Of a stretch of DNA of 64,000 nucleotides, positions 25,929 to 34,704 are shown piece by piece. Both the position numbers and the translations under genes were made by a program. Each line of letters begins with the position of its first letter. Within the stretch, counting starts at the first letter, position 1. The notes beneath the pieces were generated by a model. That model was not told where the DNA came from. It saw only the letters and a list, made by a program, of their open reading frames with translations, and made no database searches. The DNA is from CBDBBY01 sp965205055 (GTDB lineage Bacteria > Pseudomonadota > Alphaproteobacteria > Rhodobacterales > Rhodobacteraceae): NCBI GenBank assembly GCA_965205055.1, contig OZ242030.1, positions 1,798,001 to 1,862,000 on the forward strand, written 5' to 3'.

Positions 25929-26554
25929 TGCCGGCAGCGCAGCACTTGGAATTCCTGATTGAAGAGCAGTCGATGGAGGCCTTCCTGAAAGGGCTGCTTC
26001 CGCAGGTTCTCCCGGAGGACTGCACGTACGATTTCTACGTGTTCCAAGGAAAAGAAGATCTATTGCGCAAGCTTGGCAAGCGCTTGTGCGGCTACAGTTA
26101 CGACTTGCCCGAAGAGGTGCGAATTTTTGTCGTGGTCGATTGCGACAACGACGATTGCCGCGCGCTCAAGGATAGACTCGAAAAAGCAGCAGCCGATGCG
26201 GGTCTGCTTACGCGGTCGCGATGCCGAGACGGGGCGTGGCAAGTGGTCAACCGCATCGCGATTGAGGAATTGGAGGCATGGTATTTCGGCGATTGGGAGG
26301 CCGTGCGCCAAGCCTACCCGCGAGTTCTGCTCAACGTCCCGAGAAAAAGGGGTTACCGTAACCCAGACAGCATTCAAGGCGGGACTTCGGAAGCGTTCGA
26401 ACGGATTCTGAAGAGAGCCGGGCATACCCGAACCAAACGGAGCAAAACCGAAGCCGCAGAGGCCATCGCCCCCTGCATCGACCCGAAGCGAAACCGTTCG
26501 CCGAGTTTCAGTGTATTTTACAACGCCTTGACCGAGGCGACCGCGCGACGGTAG
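25928..26554 (+). CDS. DUF4276 (TOPRIM-like) protein, partner of the ATPase
   Basis: A 208-aa protein translated from GTG 25928, which shares its G with the stop codon of the ATPase gene, so translation is coupled. FLIEEQSMEAFLKGLLP and the acidic strand FVVVDCDNDDC correspond to the Glu and Asp-x-Asp of TOPRIM-like DUF4276 domains; IEELEAWYFGDW is another family hallmark. With the preceding ATPase it resembles a split OLD-family nuclease, the arrangement seen in AbiL-like and similar abortive-infection systems. The exact system name is uncertain. Confidence 0.72.
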   Translation: MPAAQHLEFLIEEQSMEAFLKGLLPQVLPEDCTYDFYVFQGKEDLLRKLGKRLCGYSYDLPEEVRIFVVVDCDNDDCRALKDRLEKAAADAGLLTRSRCRDGAWQVVNRIAIEELEAWYFGDWEAVRQAYPRVLLNVPRKRGYRNPDSIQGGTSEAFERILKRAGHTRTKRSKTEAAEAIAPCIDPKRNRSPSFSVFYNALTEATARR

Positions 26555-26699
26555 CGGAATCGGCGGCGCGTTGCCGTGCTGGTCATTGCGCATGACGGGA
26601 CGAATACAGTTTGCGTGCGAAGAGCGTACCCAAGGCCCTATTCGGCATGAAATCGAATTCTGATTGGGCCGCGCCGCATACTGGATCATTACGCCTCAT

Positions 26700-26940
26700 C
26701 AATGAATTTGGCTCATTTCGTGAATCGTATGCAGACTGTGAATCGACGGTGGCTTCGACATAGAATTGTCGGCTTGCGCTCTGATCAAGGCAGGCGAACA
26801 GAAGCCACTGCAAGTCGTTTTCGCGGGATTTCGTTGCTATGCCACGGCAGTCGAACTGAGGCCACTTGAAACGGTATGATCGGTTGCCGTCCGTTTGGAT
26901 GGGTTCATGAAACGGCCATGCCTACAAATTGCGAAATGAG
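26700..26940. repeat. Dispersed ~240-bp repeat, copy A
   Basis: This stretch, including CTCTGATCAAGGCAGGCGAA and GGTTCATGAAACGGCCATGC, reappears with visible divergence at 35630-35870. Neither copy encodes a recognisable product. It probably derives from an old insertion element. Nothing else is seen between 26555 and 26700. Confidence 0.6.
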
Positions 26941-26967
26941 CCATGATTTTAGAAGAATATTCACGGC

Positions 26968-27316
26968 GGGTGCATCCCATTTTCTTTGGTTATGCGGCTG
27001 CGGTGCTGCAAGCCCCCCAATCGAGGCCGCAACGCCGTCCTGCTCAAGAATCTATGGAGGATGCTTCACCGCTTGCTCGTCCGTCAAACTCTCCAAAAAC
27101 ACCACCGCCTGCGGATGGCGGAATTCCGAATCCCGTGTCTCGACCGTCATGATGCCCTCTGCTGCTCGTGCCCGGATGCGCGGCGCCCGCTGTTCGCGAG
27201 TCTTCCGAAACTGCCCCGGGACCGAAACAGTCCCGATTGCAACCCAACAACACAGAACTCCGGCGAAACGCGAAAATGCAAAACCGGCTCAAACCAAAGA
27301 AAATGAAATGCATCCC
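26968..27316. mobile_element. Short terminal-inverted-repeat element (copy 2)
   Basis: The left end GGGTGCATCCCATTTTCTTT (26968) and the right end AAAGAAAATGAAATGCATCC (to ~27316) are near-perfect inverted repeats with three mismatches over 24 bp. The ~300 bp inside encodes no intact transposase. It is a miniature or internally deleted insertion element of the same family as those at 24441, 34084 and 46281. Confidence 0.65.
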
Positions 27317-27348
27317 ACATGCTTGCAATGATTGAATAAGGACTTAAT

Positions 27349-27415
27349 CTTGTATACAAGGAACGGACGAGAATCAGATGGTCTCGACGAGACTAGGATT
27401 AGTCGGAGGCCGACT
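27349..27415 (+). promoter_or_regulatory. Leader with three inverted repeats before the ParB-like gene
   Basis: Just upstream of ATG 27421 lie a perfect 12-bp palindrome CTTGTATACAAG (27349-27360), a hairpin GTCTC-GAC-GAGAC (27381-27393) and a hairpin AGTCGG-AGG-CCGACT (27401-27415). The last contains the GGAGG ribosome site in its stem and loop. The first could be an operator or -10 region. The last could control translation by hiding the ribosome site. Repeats are directly visible; function is inferred. Confidence 0.45.
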
Positions 27416-27420
27416 GGAAC

Positions 27421-28557
27421 ATGCCACTTCCCCTAAGTCAATCTATTTCTGTTTCAACAGATCAACTCATCTTCGATCAACAGAACCCTCGCTTTACTCC
27501 CAGCAAAAAACCGGATGGAACCGGTGATGATGATATCATTCGCTTCTTTGAGCGCACGGCTGATTTGAGCGAATTAATCCAGTCAATGGCAGCAAATGGC
27601 TACATCAAAGTTGAGCCGATGGTTGTCCTCCAGTGTCGAGAGCAGCTGATAGTTCTGGAAGGCAATCGCAGGTTGGCTGCGTTGAAGTGCCTACGGGATC
27701 CCAAACTTGCAAAGCAAGTCGGAGTGAGACTGCCAAAAATTTCACGCAAAAACAGAGACTCCCTTGAAGATGCGCCGATATGGTGTGTTGAAGATCGAGC
27801 TTTCGCGCAGGATTTGATCGGTTTCAAGCACATTAATGGCCCTCACTCATGGGACGCCTACGCAAAGGCGCTGTTTGCAATGCACTGGCTTGAGGGCGAG
27901 AGAGCCAAAGGTAGCGATTTATCGCTATCGGATATCGCCCAAAAAATGGGCGATCGCCACGATACGCTTAAACGCATGGTGACCGCAGCTTTTGTCATCA
28001 AGCAAGCTGATGAAAATGGCATCTGGTCGATAGGCCATCGCAAGAGCAAGCACTTCAGTTTTTCACACCTTTACACGGGATTGAGTTACAGCGAATTCAC
28101 TGACTATTTAGGAATGGAATTCCTTTCTCGCTCCGAGGACCCGGCAAAAGCGCCAGTTCCAAGCAATAAATACGGAAGGCTTTCGCGGCTCTTGAGTTGG
28201 CTCTATGGCGACAAAATTGAGAACGAGGACCCAATAATCCATAGCCAAGCAGCTGATTTGAAGCGACTAAGGAAAGTCTTGAGCAATAGAGCCGCAACGC
28301 GCCAGCTTGAGGTAACCCGCAAACTCGATGATGCGGTAATTACTGCCATGCCACGCAGCGAACTCTTTGCACGTAGCGTTTACCAAGCAGAACAAAGTCT
28401 TAACGCCGCGCTTCAGAATCAAAGCGGATTTGACACGAATTACCAGTCAGAGTTAATTGACACCCTGAGGTCTATCCAGAACAATGCGGACAGTCTTGTA
28501 CTGATCGTTGAGAAAAAGGGCAATTGGCAAAGCCATTCGGAGGCGCCAATCGGATGA
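27421..28557 (+). CDS. ParB-like protein with EGNRR motif (paralogue 1)
   Basis: A 378-aa protein. The N-terminal domain resembles the ParB/sulfiredoxin-like NTPase fold: LIFDQQNPRF, EPMVVLQ and VLEGNRRLAALK with EGNRR at residues 80-84. It continues with FKHINGPHSWDAYAKA and a helical ParB-like HTH region (LSLSDIAQKMGDRHDTLKRM). ParB folds bind and hydrolyse CTP or cut DNA; relatives occur in restriction and DNA-modification loci. The stop overlaps the ATG of the next gene (ATGA). A paralogue of the same length lies at 32688-33824. Biochemical role unknown. Confidence 0.75.
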   Translation: MPLPLSQSISVSTDQLIFDQQNPRFTPSKKPDGTGDDDIIRFFERTADLSELIQSMAANGYIKVEPMVVLQCREQLIVLEGNRRLAALKCLRDPKLAKQVGVRLPKISRKNRDSLEDAPIWCVEDRAFAQDLIGFKHINGPHSWDAYAKALFAMHWLEGERAKGSDLSLSDIAQKMGDRHDTLKRMVTAAFVIKQADENGIWSIGHRKSKHFSFSHLYTGLSYSEFTDYLGMEFLSRSEDPAKAPVPSNKYGRLSRLLSWLYGDKIENEDPIIHSQAADLKRLRKVLSNRAATRQLEVTRKLDDAVITAMPRSELFARSVYQAEQSLNAALQNQSGFDTNYQSELIDTLRSIQNNADSLVLIVEKKGNWQSHSEAPIG

Positions 28558-29017
28558 CTGAAATAGTATTGTCGCGCCCATCAGCGCGAGCGAATGTCGC
28601 CACCCAGATTGATTTCCTTGAACTTACAGCTCTGAATGATCCTTCCGACCGAGTTCGTATCGACGCGTTGATAGAGGACCGGGCGCTTCAGGCAGAAGAA
28701 GAAGAGGTCGATATTGGCAAAGCTGATAGGGCAGACGATGAAATTATTGGTTCCATCGAAACTGAATACGATCATCGAAGCAGAATGCTGGGCGAGTCCT
28801 ATCCGTTCAGTTGTCGGAGGATGCCGAGGAGTTAACTTATCAGAATACAGACAATGGTACGGTAACTGGCCCAAATTTGGTCTGTTTGATTGCGCCGCAC
28901 ATCGGCGGCAGGGCGGATCTACCGTTAGAAATTTCCAGCGAGCTAGGGCAGTATCCCCAAATCATTACCCGGATGCACAATCGCGTTTTCCAAATGATTG
29001 GGGGCTTATATACTTAA
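28554..29017 (+). pseudogene. Partner gene of ParB-like paralogue 1, frameshifted
   Basis: ATG 28554 overlaps the upstream stop. The frame reads MTEIVLSRPSARANVATQID and an acidic helix ALQAEEEEVDIGKADRADDE, then shifts near 28805. The following frame continues as SEDAEELTYQNTDN, LVCLIAPHIGGRADLPLEIS and YPQIITRMHNRVFQMIGG to 29017, where it enters an inverted repeat. I do not recognise the family. The overlap suggests it once acted with the ParB-like protein. Confidence 0.5.
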
Positions 29018-29222
29018 CAACACAAAAAAGCGCCTACGATAGCTTGATTGGACGAACGCACCTACGCTGACATGAGCGCAATCCGCTGTTGCAACAGGAA
29101 CGGAATTTCCGAGCGCAACCGAATCAGGAATTCCGTTTTGCTTTGAGCCCGAATAGCTTCTAAAATCGGAACGATATTCTCGTTCGTTGTGTAGTTAAGT
29201 ATATAAGCCCCAATGATTGGAA
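28988..29222. repeat. ~34-bp inverted repeats flanking a 165-bp segment
   Basis: The left arm (28988-29022) contains GGGGGCTTATATACTTAAC; the right arm (29187-29222) contains GTTAAGTATATAAGCCCC. They differ at a few positions and in G-run length (5 versus 4). The segment between them carries, on the minus strand, a plausible protein end (IVPILEAIRAQSKTEFLIRL) that would extend the broken forward frame if the segment were flipped. This looks like an inversion scar. Confidence 0.5.
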
Positions 29223-29304
29223 CCATTACCCTAGCAGGTTGCGCCAAAGGCCAGCCGTAAGCATTGCATGGCCGCGCGCCGAAAACGAGACAATAATAAA
29301 AACC

Positions 29305-29781
29305 ATGAATCGTGCTTTCGAGCGCGGCTTCTCGATTCAAATCAGGGCCGACCCCAACTACACGGTATTATCAGGAGTAAGGGATGATGGTGTCGATGTC
29401 GTAGCGTGGGAGCATGTTAGCCTTCCGCCAAGCCCATCCGTATGGTTTGGCCGGATAGCATCGGGGCGAGATTGACGAAACAAAACTGTGACGGAATGGG
29501 CAACGCGCTTCGCCGAGGGCTTTCTATGTGCTGTTCCTACGAACAAAAATCACGCAACAATAATCCCATTTCATTTGGATGGTATCGCGCCCGACACCAG
29601 AGCTCTCCGCCACAGGCACGGGCACATTCTTGATCGGATAAGATTAAATCGTAATTTCAAATCTGGAATCAACCTGATCGAAGAAGAAATTGAAATGGAT
29701 GAATCCGAAAATATCCAAATTGCTCTGGATTGGGTAAATGAATTTGTACAAGAATTGCAAAATCTATTCGAAGCAACCTGA
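29305..29781 (+). pseudogene. Unrecognised gene with an in-frame stop
   Basis: The frame from ATG 29305 reads MNRAFERGFSIQIRADPNYT and VSLPPSPSVWFGRIAS, is closed by TGA at 29473-29475, then continues in the same frame as TEWATRFAEGFLCAVPTNK to an acidic helix near 29781. Either one gene was split by a nonsense mutation or two small genes abut; the second would start at GTG 29488 without a ribosome site. Similar AT-rich composition ties it to the ParB-like gene upstream. Confidence 0.4.
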
Positions 29782-30109
29782 AGCAAAAACAATCTTGAAA
29801 TCCACTTTCAAACCAAATGCTCGTTTTCCTTCTGGGTTTATAAGGTCTGTAATTCACCAATGGATGCGGCATCTTTCGATCAGCGTTAAATTCTTAAATA
29901 AGATGGAGGGTCGTTTCAGGTCGATATTCGATAAATCCATGCGCGCTATTTCAAGAATTCGGACAAGTATCTATGGGATTGAGCACTAATTTTTAACAAC
30001 AAAAAACCATCATTGTATCTGAGTTACGCCTTTCCTTGCGACTCTGCCTTGACACCAGAGTTGCGAACCCAAAAATTCTCCCGCTCCATAATCCGCAACT
30101 AAGCTGGAG

Positions 30110-30530
30110 GGATCCGAGATGCAACCGCTCAGAATGCCAAGGCAATTTGCAATAACCGCAAGGGATAGCGGCGATCATGTAGGGTTCTCTGAGATCAAAG
30201 CCTGAACCCTCGAAATAGGCACATAGGTCGGCCGGGATCAAAGCGGCGCCCAGGTCGCGCAGTGTCTTCGGAGCGGAACTGTCAGCTTCGGCGGGATGCG
30301 CCAGCCGGTCATCGAACCGGAAAATGATCCGGTATGATCGCAATGTGCGTGGCAGGCCTCCGCGATCACAGGTTTTCGGATCAGGTCGGCAGGCTCCGCG
30401 CGCAGATCGCCCGCGCCCATTCCGAAATCGAGTTCCGGATCGCGGTCGCGTCCCTGCACAACCCAGATATTGGAACGATCCAGCGGAACGACATGCGGCT
30501 CCTACATTTGAGTGATGCCGCAATCGTGAC
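30110..30530 (-). pseudogene. Metallo-beta-lactamase-fold hydrolase remnant
   Basis: Minus-strand fragments in two frames give DPELDFGMGAGDLRA, then VIAEACHAHCDHTGSF (HxHxDH zinc site), FDDRLAHPAEAD and LIPADLCAYFEGSGFDLREP. These follow the order of MBL-fold hydrolases, but frameshifts separate them and the C-terminus is lost. It lies downstream of, and in line with, the amidohydrolase gene at 30589-32247, so both were probably one operon. The remainder of 29782-30588 shows nothing else. Confidence 0.55.
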
Positions 30531-30588
30531 TTTGACGGGCGAACCACCTTTGGGCTATCGGCAACACAGGCGTAGGCAATTTCTTTCC

Positions 30589-32247
30589 TCAGCCTGAACG
30601 CTCATGTGTGATTTGACCGTTCATCATGGTCATATCGACCTGCGCATCTTCCCAGTTCACCTCGTTCGGTTCACCCTTGGCCGACAGCATCACGACATCC
30701 GCCGCCATGCCCGGAACCAGCATTCCGAAGCGGTTCTCGCATTTTGCAGCGTAGGCTCCGCCTGACGTGTAGGCGCGCAGCGAATCCTCGACCGAAAGGC
30801 GCTCATCCTTCAGATTCTGCCGCCAAGGTTTCCGATTCACCGCCCAACCGATCCCGCGCAGCGGCGACAATGGCGCGACCGGCCAGTCGGAGCTGAAGCA
30901 GATCGGAATGCCTGCTCGTACTAGAGTGCGCCACAGATAGGCGCGCGGCCAGTTGTCTTCTCCGATGATAGTGGTTGTGGGTTCACGCGGAAACGCGCCT
31001 TCGCCCGGGCAATGGGGCGGCTGAACCGAGGCGGTGACGCCCAGATCGCGCATACGCTCGATATCATTCCGCGCGATCACTTCGATATGTTCAATACGAT
31101 GGCGGGCATCCTCGGTTCCATTTGCGGCCAGAGCCGCTTCGTACCCGTTCAGAACTGCGTTCACTGCTCCGTCGCCGATGGCATGAACCGCAATCTGGAA
31201 CCCGCGCCGATCAGCTTCGGTCACTGCCTCGGCAAAGGCATCCGGTTCGTGCAGCCGGGTGCCGCGTTCGCCCGGCTGTCCGGGATAGTCGTCAAGCCTG
31301 AGCGCCGTACCTGCATCCAGCACCCCGTCCATGAACAGCTTGATCCGCCGCGACCAGAGTTTGTCGCTGTCGAAGTCGCGCCGCATCCCTTCGGCGAAGT
31401 CCAGATTGCCCGGAGGTTCGCCGGAAGTGAAGTGATAGGGAATTTCGATCCGGCAAGGCAAGTCATCCTCCGACTCCAGATCGGACAGGAGTTCCAGCTG
31501 ATATCGGTTGCCGTCCATGTTCATTATCGTGGTGATGCCGAGACTTGCGCAATGGGCCAATCCTTCGCGCAAGAGCCGCTTGTCATAGGCGCGCTCATCC
31601 TCGGTGAAGTTCGCCGGCTCGATCCCGTCAATGCCGAGGTTTTCGCGCCCGCCTTGGCTGCGCAGTGCCAACACCGGCAGAAAGGCGGCGAATTCCTTGA
31701 GGAAGCCGGTTGCAAGGCCATCGCCGCCCATCTCGACCTCGGCATTCTCCAACTCAGCCCCGCGCAAAAGACCCGCCGCTTCCAGCGCGACCGTATTGAC
31801 CCAAGCATTGTGGTAATCCGGGGACTGCAACAGAACCGGGCGATCCGGCATCATGGCATCGATCTCATGCCGGTTCAGCGGACGGGTCTCGCCCAGAACC
31901 GTGAAGTTCACACCCTGCGCCACCAGCACCTCGTCGTCGGGGGTCTTCGCCGCATAATCAACCAACGCGGACTTGAGCGCGCCAAACCCTTCGATCTCAC
32001 CCGCCTGCAGAAACCGCAGGCTTTGCGAACCAGCAAAAAGATGCATATGGCTCTCGATGAATCCCGGAAGCACGATGCGCCCGTCCGCATCAATGACTTT
32101 CGTGTTTTTGCCTGCAAGCGTTCGAACGTCTGCTGCATTGCCAACTCCAACGATGCGGGCGCCTGAAACGGCAAGAGCCTCGGCGCGCGCGCCCGGCTCT
32201 GTCATTGGCAAGACGGTCGCGTTGGTTATGATCAATTCAGAACACAT
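30589..32247 (-). CDS. Amidohydrolase family 3 (YtcJ-like) metal-dependent hydrolase
   Basis: A 552-aa protein from ATG 32247, with GGAAGGCGG upstream. IESHMHLFAGS holds the HxH metal site, RIKLFMDGVLDAG the bridging Lys region, AVHAIGDGAVNAVL and RIEHIEVI the next His ligands, and ICFSSDWPVAPLSPL the final Asp. Length and motif spacing match the YtcJ/amidohydrolase-3 group, whose substrates are mostly unknown N-acyl or cyclic amides. It is GC-rich like the catabolic operon at 13-19 kb, so it may share a pathway, but nothing in the sequence identifies the substrate. Confidence 0.85.
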   Translation of the reverse strand: MCSELIITNATVLPMTEPGARAEALAVSGARIVGVGNAADVRTLAGKNTKVIDADGRIVLPGFIESHMHLFAGSQSLRFLQAGEIEGFGALKSALVDYAAKTPDDEVLVAQGVNFTVLGETRPLNRHEIDAMMPDRPVLLQSPDYHNAWVNTVALEAAGLLRGAELENAEVEMGGDGLATGFLKEFAAFLPVLALRSQGGRENLGIDGIEPANFTEDERAYDKRLLREGLAHCASLGITTIMNMDGNRYQLELLSDLESEDDLPCRIEIPYHFTSGEPPGNLDFAEGMRRDFDSDKLWSRRIKLFMDGVLDAGTALRLDDYPGQPGERGTRLHEPDAFAEAVTEADRRGFQIAVHAIGDGAVNAVLNGYEAALAANGTEDARHRIEHIEVIARNDIERMRDLGVTASVQPPHCPGEGAFPREPTTTIIGEDNWPRAYLWRTLVRAGIPICFSSDWPVAPLSPLRGIGWAVNRKPWRQNLKDERLSVEDSLRAYTSGGAYAAKCENRFGMLVPGMAADVVMLSAKGEPNEVNWEDAQVDMTMMNGQITHERSG

Positions 32248-32687
32248 GCTTGCCGCCTTCCGTCGCTCTGCGGCGCCGTCACGGGCACAGCGCTTCGCGA
32301 CAGCGGTCCGCAGGAATTCAGCCACCTACATGTCATCGCGCTGGATTTCCAGATCGATGCGTAAATCGGGGTCAATGGCTTATTGCTTTGAGTCCGCAGC
32401 CACAAGATGTTGATTCTCGCCGGAACAGGGCTTTCGGCTCGAAAATTCGGTCGAAATTGATCGGAGTTCGACCGTGTCGCCCGGATTTCGGCGCGAATTA
32501 GAAGGATCCGCTGCCCCGCGTCAAGGCGCAACCGCATCAATTGGTGAACTCAGACGGCGCCGAACGCACAAAATGTAGACTCTGCGGACTTAAGTAAACA
32601 AGCCATCGGAGAGAAATAGTTTCGGGTCTTCTATGCTTGAAGTTGGCGAGAATCGTCATTCCCTCATTCATTTCCAAATTGGCCTTC
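32248..32687. other. Intergenic region upstream of the amidohydrolase
   Basis: About 440 bp between the amidohydrolase start and the end of the second ParB-like gene, both on the minus strand. It should contain the amidohydrolase promoter. No credible gene or mobile element is visible. Confidence 0.45.
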
Positions 32688-33824
32688 CTAATTCGACTCA
32701 GCCAGAGTTCTCGAGATTGATTTGCAGGCTCGTTCGGCAGCAACAGCGCGACGACGAGCATCCGCTACAACGGCGAGTTCTAGTTCATCTTGTAAATCAA
32801 AGAGATCCGTTGAAAGGTCCTTTGCCTGCTTTTCCAGTTTCGTGAGGCGGTTTCGCCAGTCATCCACTTCCAGTCCCAGCTCAGCAACGGCTTTCTCAAG
32901 GTTACCTGTCGCGATCAGGGTCTGTCTGGCGGAACCTGCGGCGAGCGCCTTCTGCAGTTTCGGCCGATCCGTGCCCTGCGCTTTGATGACTTTGTCGGCT
33001 TGTTCGTTGCCAAATAGCCAACCTATCATGTAGTTCAAGTTTTCAAGGCTTTCTTGCGGAATTGGATCGTTGTCAATTGAGTCGGCAGATATCGCTTGCT
33101 CGCCGAGGCCCAGGAATACCCGGGAAGCGGGGTTTGGCATCATCGTATAAAGATGAGAAAAGCCGGTTACGCCGTTTTCCAGCTGGTCTTCTGAAATGAA
33201 ATCATTTGATATCGCTTGTTTGAAAACATTGAAGGCCATGATCATCCGTACAATTGAAGTGGAATTGGCATCACCCAGTGCTTTTTGAACCGCCAGCAAA
33301 GCGTCCGGACGATCCTTCCCGCCATTAACCAACCGTTGAAACATGGCTTGGGCAAATTTCGCCTTTGCCAATGAACCCCAGCTTGCAGGTCCGTTGACGT
33401 GCTTGAAGCCGATGAATGCCTCTGCTTCGTGACGGTCCTTTACGAGCATGAGGCTGAGTGGTTTTCGGCCGCTCTGGGTCTTCAGCGACTGCTGCGCCTT
33501 AGGTGAAATCTGGGGGACGCGTTTCTCCAAGTTGAGAGGAAGCCGTTCCGGGTCAAGGAGCGTTTGCAGCGCAGCCACCCGACGATTTCCTTCAATTACA
33601 ACCCATTTCCCATCTACTTTGTGGGCAAGTGCAATAAGCGGCTCGAAATCTATCCAGCCTTGTGAATTGATAGAGTCCCAAAGCTCTTTGAGACGTGCGG
33701 CTCTGACGAGCATTTCCAACGCTTTATCCTGAGAATTAGCGTGGCTCAGGCCGAATCGAGGATTTTTGGTATCCAGAAGCAAGTCATCTGGCCCGGCGTC
33801 CGATCTCTTGAATTTTTCAGCCAA
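32688..33824 (-). CDS. ParB-like protein with EGNRR motif (paralogue 2)
   Basis: I chose TTG 33824 because AGGAG lies eight bases upstream; the ATG at 33908 has no ribosome site. This gives 378 aa, the same length as the paralogue at 27421. It shares DTKNPRF, WVVIEGNRRVAALQ, FIGFKHVNGPASWGSLAKA and the following HTH-like helices. It ends in a coiled coil (LTKLEKQAKDLSTDLFDLQD) absent from paralogue 1. No partner gene is recognisable downstream. It may be a ParB-fold defence or DNA-modification accessory protein. Confidence 0.72.
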   Translation of the reverse strand: MAEKFKRSDAGPDDLLLDTKNPRFGLSHANSQDKALEMLVRAARLKELWDSINSQGWIDFEPLIALAHKVDGKWVVIEGNRRVAALQTLLDPERLPLNLEKRVPQISPKAQQSLKTQSGRKPLSLMLVKDRHEAEAFIGFKHVNGPASWGSLAKAKFAQAMFQRLVNGGKDRPDALLAVQKALGDANSTSIVRMIMAFNVFKQAISNDFISEDQLENGVTGFSHLYTMMPNPASRVFLGLGEQAISADSIDNDPIPQESLENLNYMIGWLFGNEQADKVIKAQGTDRPKLQKALAAGSARQTLIATGNLEKAVAELGLEVDDWRNRLTKLEKQAKDLSTDLFDLQDELELAVVADARRRAVAAERACKSISRTLAESN

Positions 33825-34017
33825 ACTGCGGCTCCTGATGCGGTATCTTACGGTCCAAGCTATACTGGCAGCGGCCGAAGAAAAAGGATCGCTGCAAACT
33901 TGCGGCATTTTTTTGGCATTTCAGATTCTTGCATCCTCGTGAAACCCCTTTCAATCCTTGCTTTCGCATGAACCGTTCCACAGTAGGTCGGGCGGCCCCG
34001 CCGTCCTCCCGCTGCGG

Positions 34018-34076
34018 GCGGATCCAAAACGCGGAAAAACGAATTCATGCCTCCGGCTCCGCCCGAGGGATATCGA
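34018..34076. repeat. Dispersed repeat unit adjoining the toxin-antitoxin duplication (copy A)
   Basis: The segment with AAACGCGGAAAAACGAATTC and CCGCCCGAGGG matches 38412-38466 closely. In the second copy it directly follows an IS4-type transposase fragment, so it may be part of that element. Confidence 0.55.
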
Positions 34077-34083
34077 GCGCGAA

Positions 34084-34344
34084 GGGTGCGTCCCACTTTT
34101 TTGGTGAAGTCCGTTTTGCGTTTTGGCGCGGTGTCCGATTTCGGCGTTCCGAGGGTTGCGGTCGCGGCCTACACGGTTCCACATGGACTGGTCCCGGAGC
34201 GGCTGCCGAAGACCTGCGAACGGCGTTCGCCAACGCTCTGCTCGGCGTCGGATGCTGCCACGAAAACATACGTTGGCCCGACCTCCACGAACGGAGGGCT
34301 TGTCGCGTCGCAGCCGCCTGAACAAAAAAACATGAGACCTACCC
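34084..34344. mobile_element. Short terminal-inverted-repeat element (copy 3), absent from the duplicate locus
   Basis: Left end GGGTGCGTCCCACTTTTTTG and right end AAAAAAACATGAGACCTACC are imperfect inverted repeats. The matching locus at 38466-38491 lacks this ~260-bp insertion, so it provides an empty site. Internal sequence (GTTGGCCCGACCTCC, GCAGCCGCCTGAAC) is shared with the copies at 24441 and 46281. Confidence 0.6.
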
Positions 34345-34421
34345 AGCCAAAAGACCAAATCTTGAAATTGCCGGCGGAAGGGATACGCTGTACTAATCCT
34401 GTGCCGCATCGGGAAAATGCC

Positions 34422-34703
34422 ATGAGCCGAACCACATTTACGTTCCGGGTCGAAGAAGACCTTAAAGAGAATTTCGCATCCATCGCAAAATCCATGGATC
34501 GCACCGGCGCCCAGCTGCTGCGCGACTGCATGCGCGATCTGGTACGCCGGCAGCAGGAGGCTGAAGAACACGATGCCTGGTTCTGCAAACAGGTACGGAC
34601 CGGATTGGATTCAGCCAATGCCGGCAATCTGGTGCCGCATGAAACGGTCGAAGAAAAATTGCCTCTCGCAGAGCCGAAACCCGCCGCAAGCTCGATATTC
34701 TAA
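34422..34703 (+). CDS. Ribbon-helix-helix antitoxin with altered C-terminus
   Basis: A 93-aa protein. The N-terminus MSRTTFTFRVEEDLKENFAS is an RHH DNA-binding strand and helix, followed by RTGAQLLRDCMRDLVRRQQ. Compared with the copy at 38554 one base is missing after EEKL, so the last ~16 residues (PLAEPKPAASSIF) are out of frame, and the toxin-binding tail is probably lost. DNA binding may remain. The adjacent toxin is also broken. Confidence 0.75.
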   Translation: MSRTTFTFRVEEDLKENFASIAKSMDRTGAQLLRDCMRDLVRRQQEAEEHDAWFCKQVRTGLDSANAGNLVPHETVEEKLPLAEPKPAASSIF

Positions 34704-34704
34704 C

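Noticed and set aside
26583..26813. A 76-codon minus-strand frame in the dispersed repeat
   Set aside because: It is not preserved in the second repeat copy at 35630-35870 and has no recognisable similarity.
31012..32166. A 384-codon plus-strand frame opposite the YtcJ-like amidohydrolase
   Set aside because: Shadow of the minus-strand gene; no motif and no start context.
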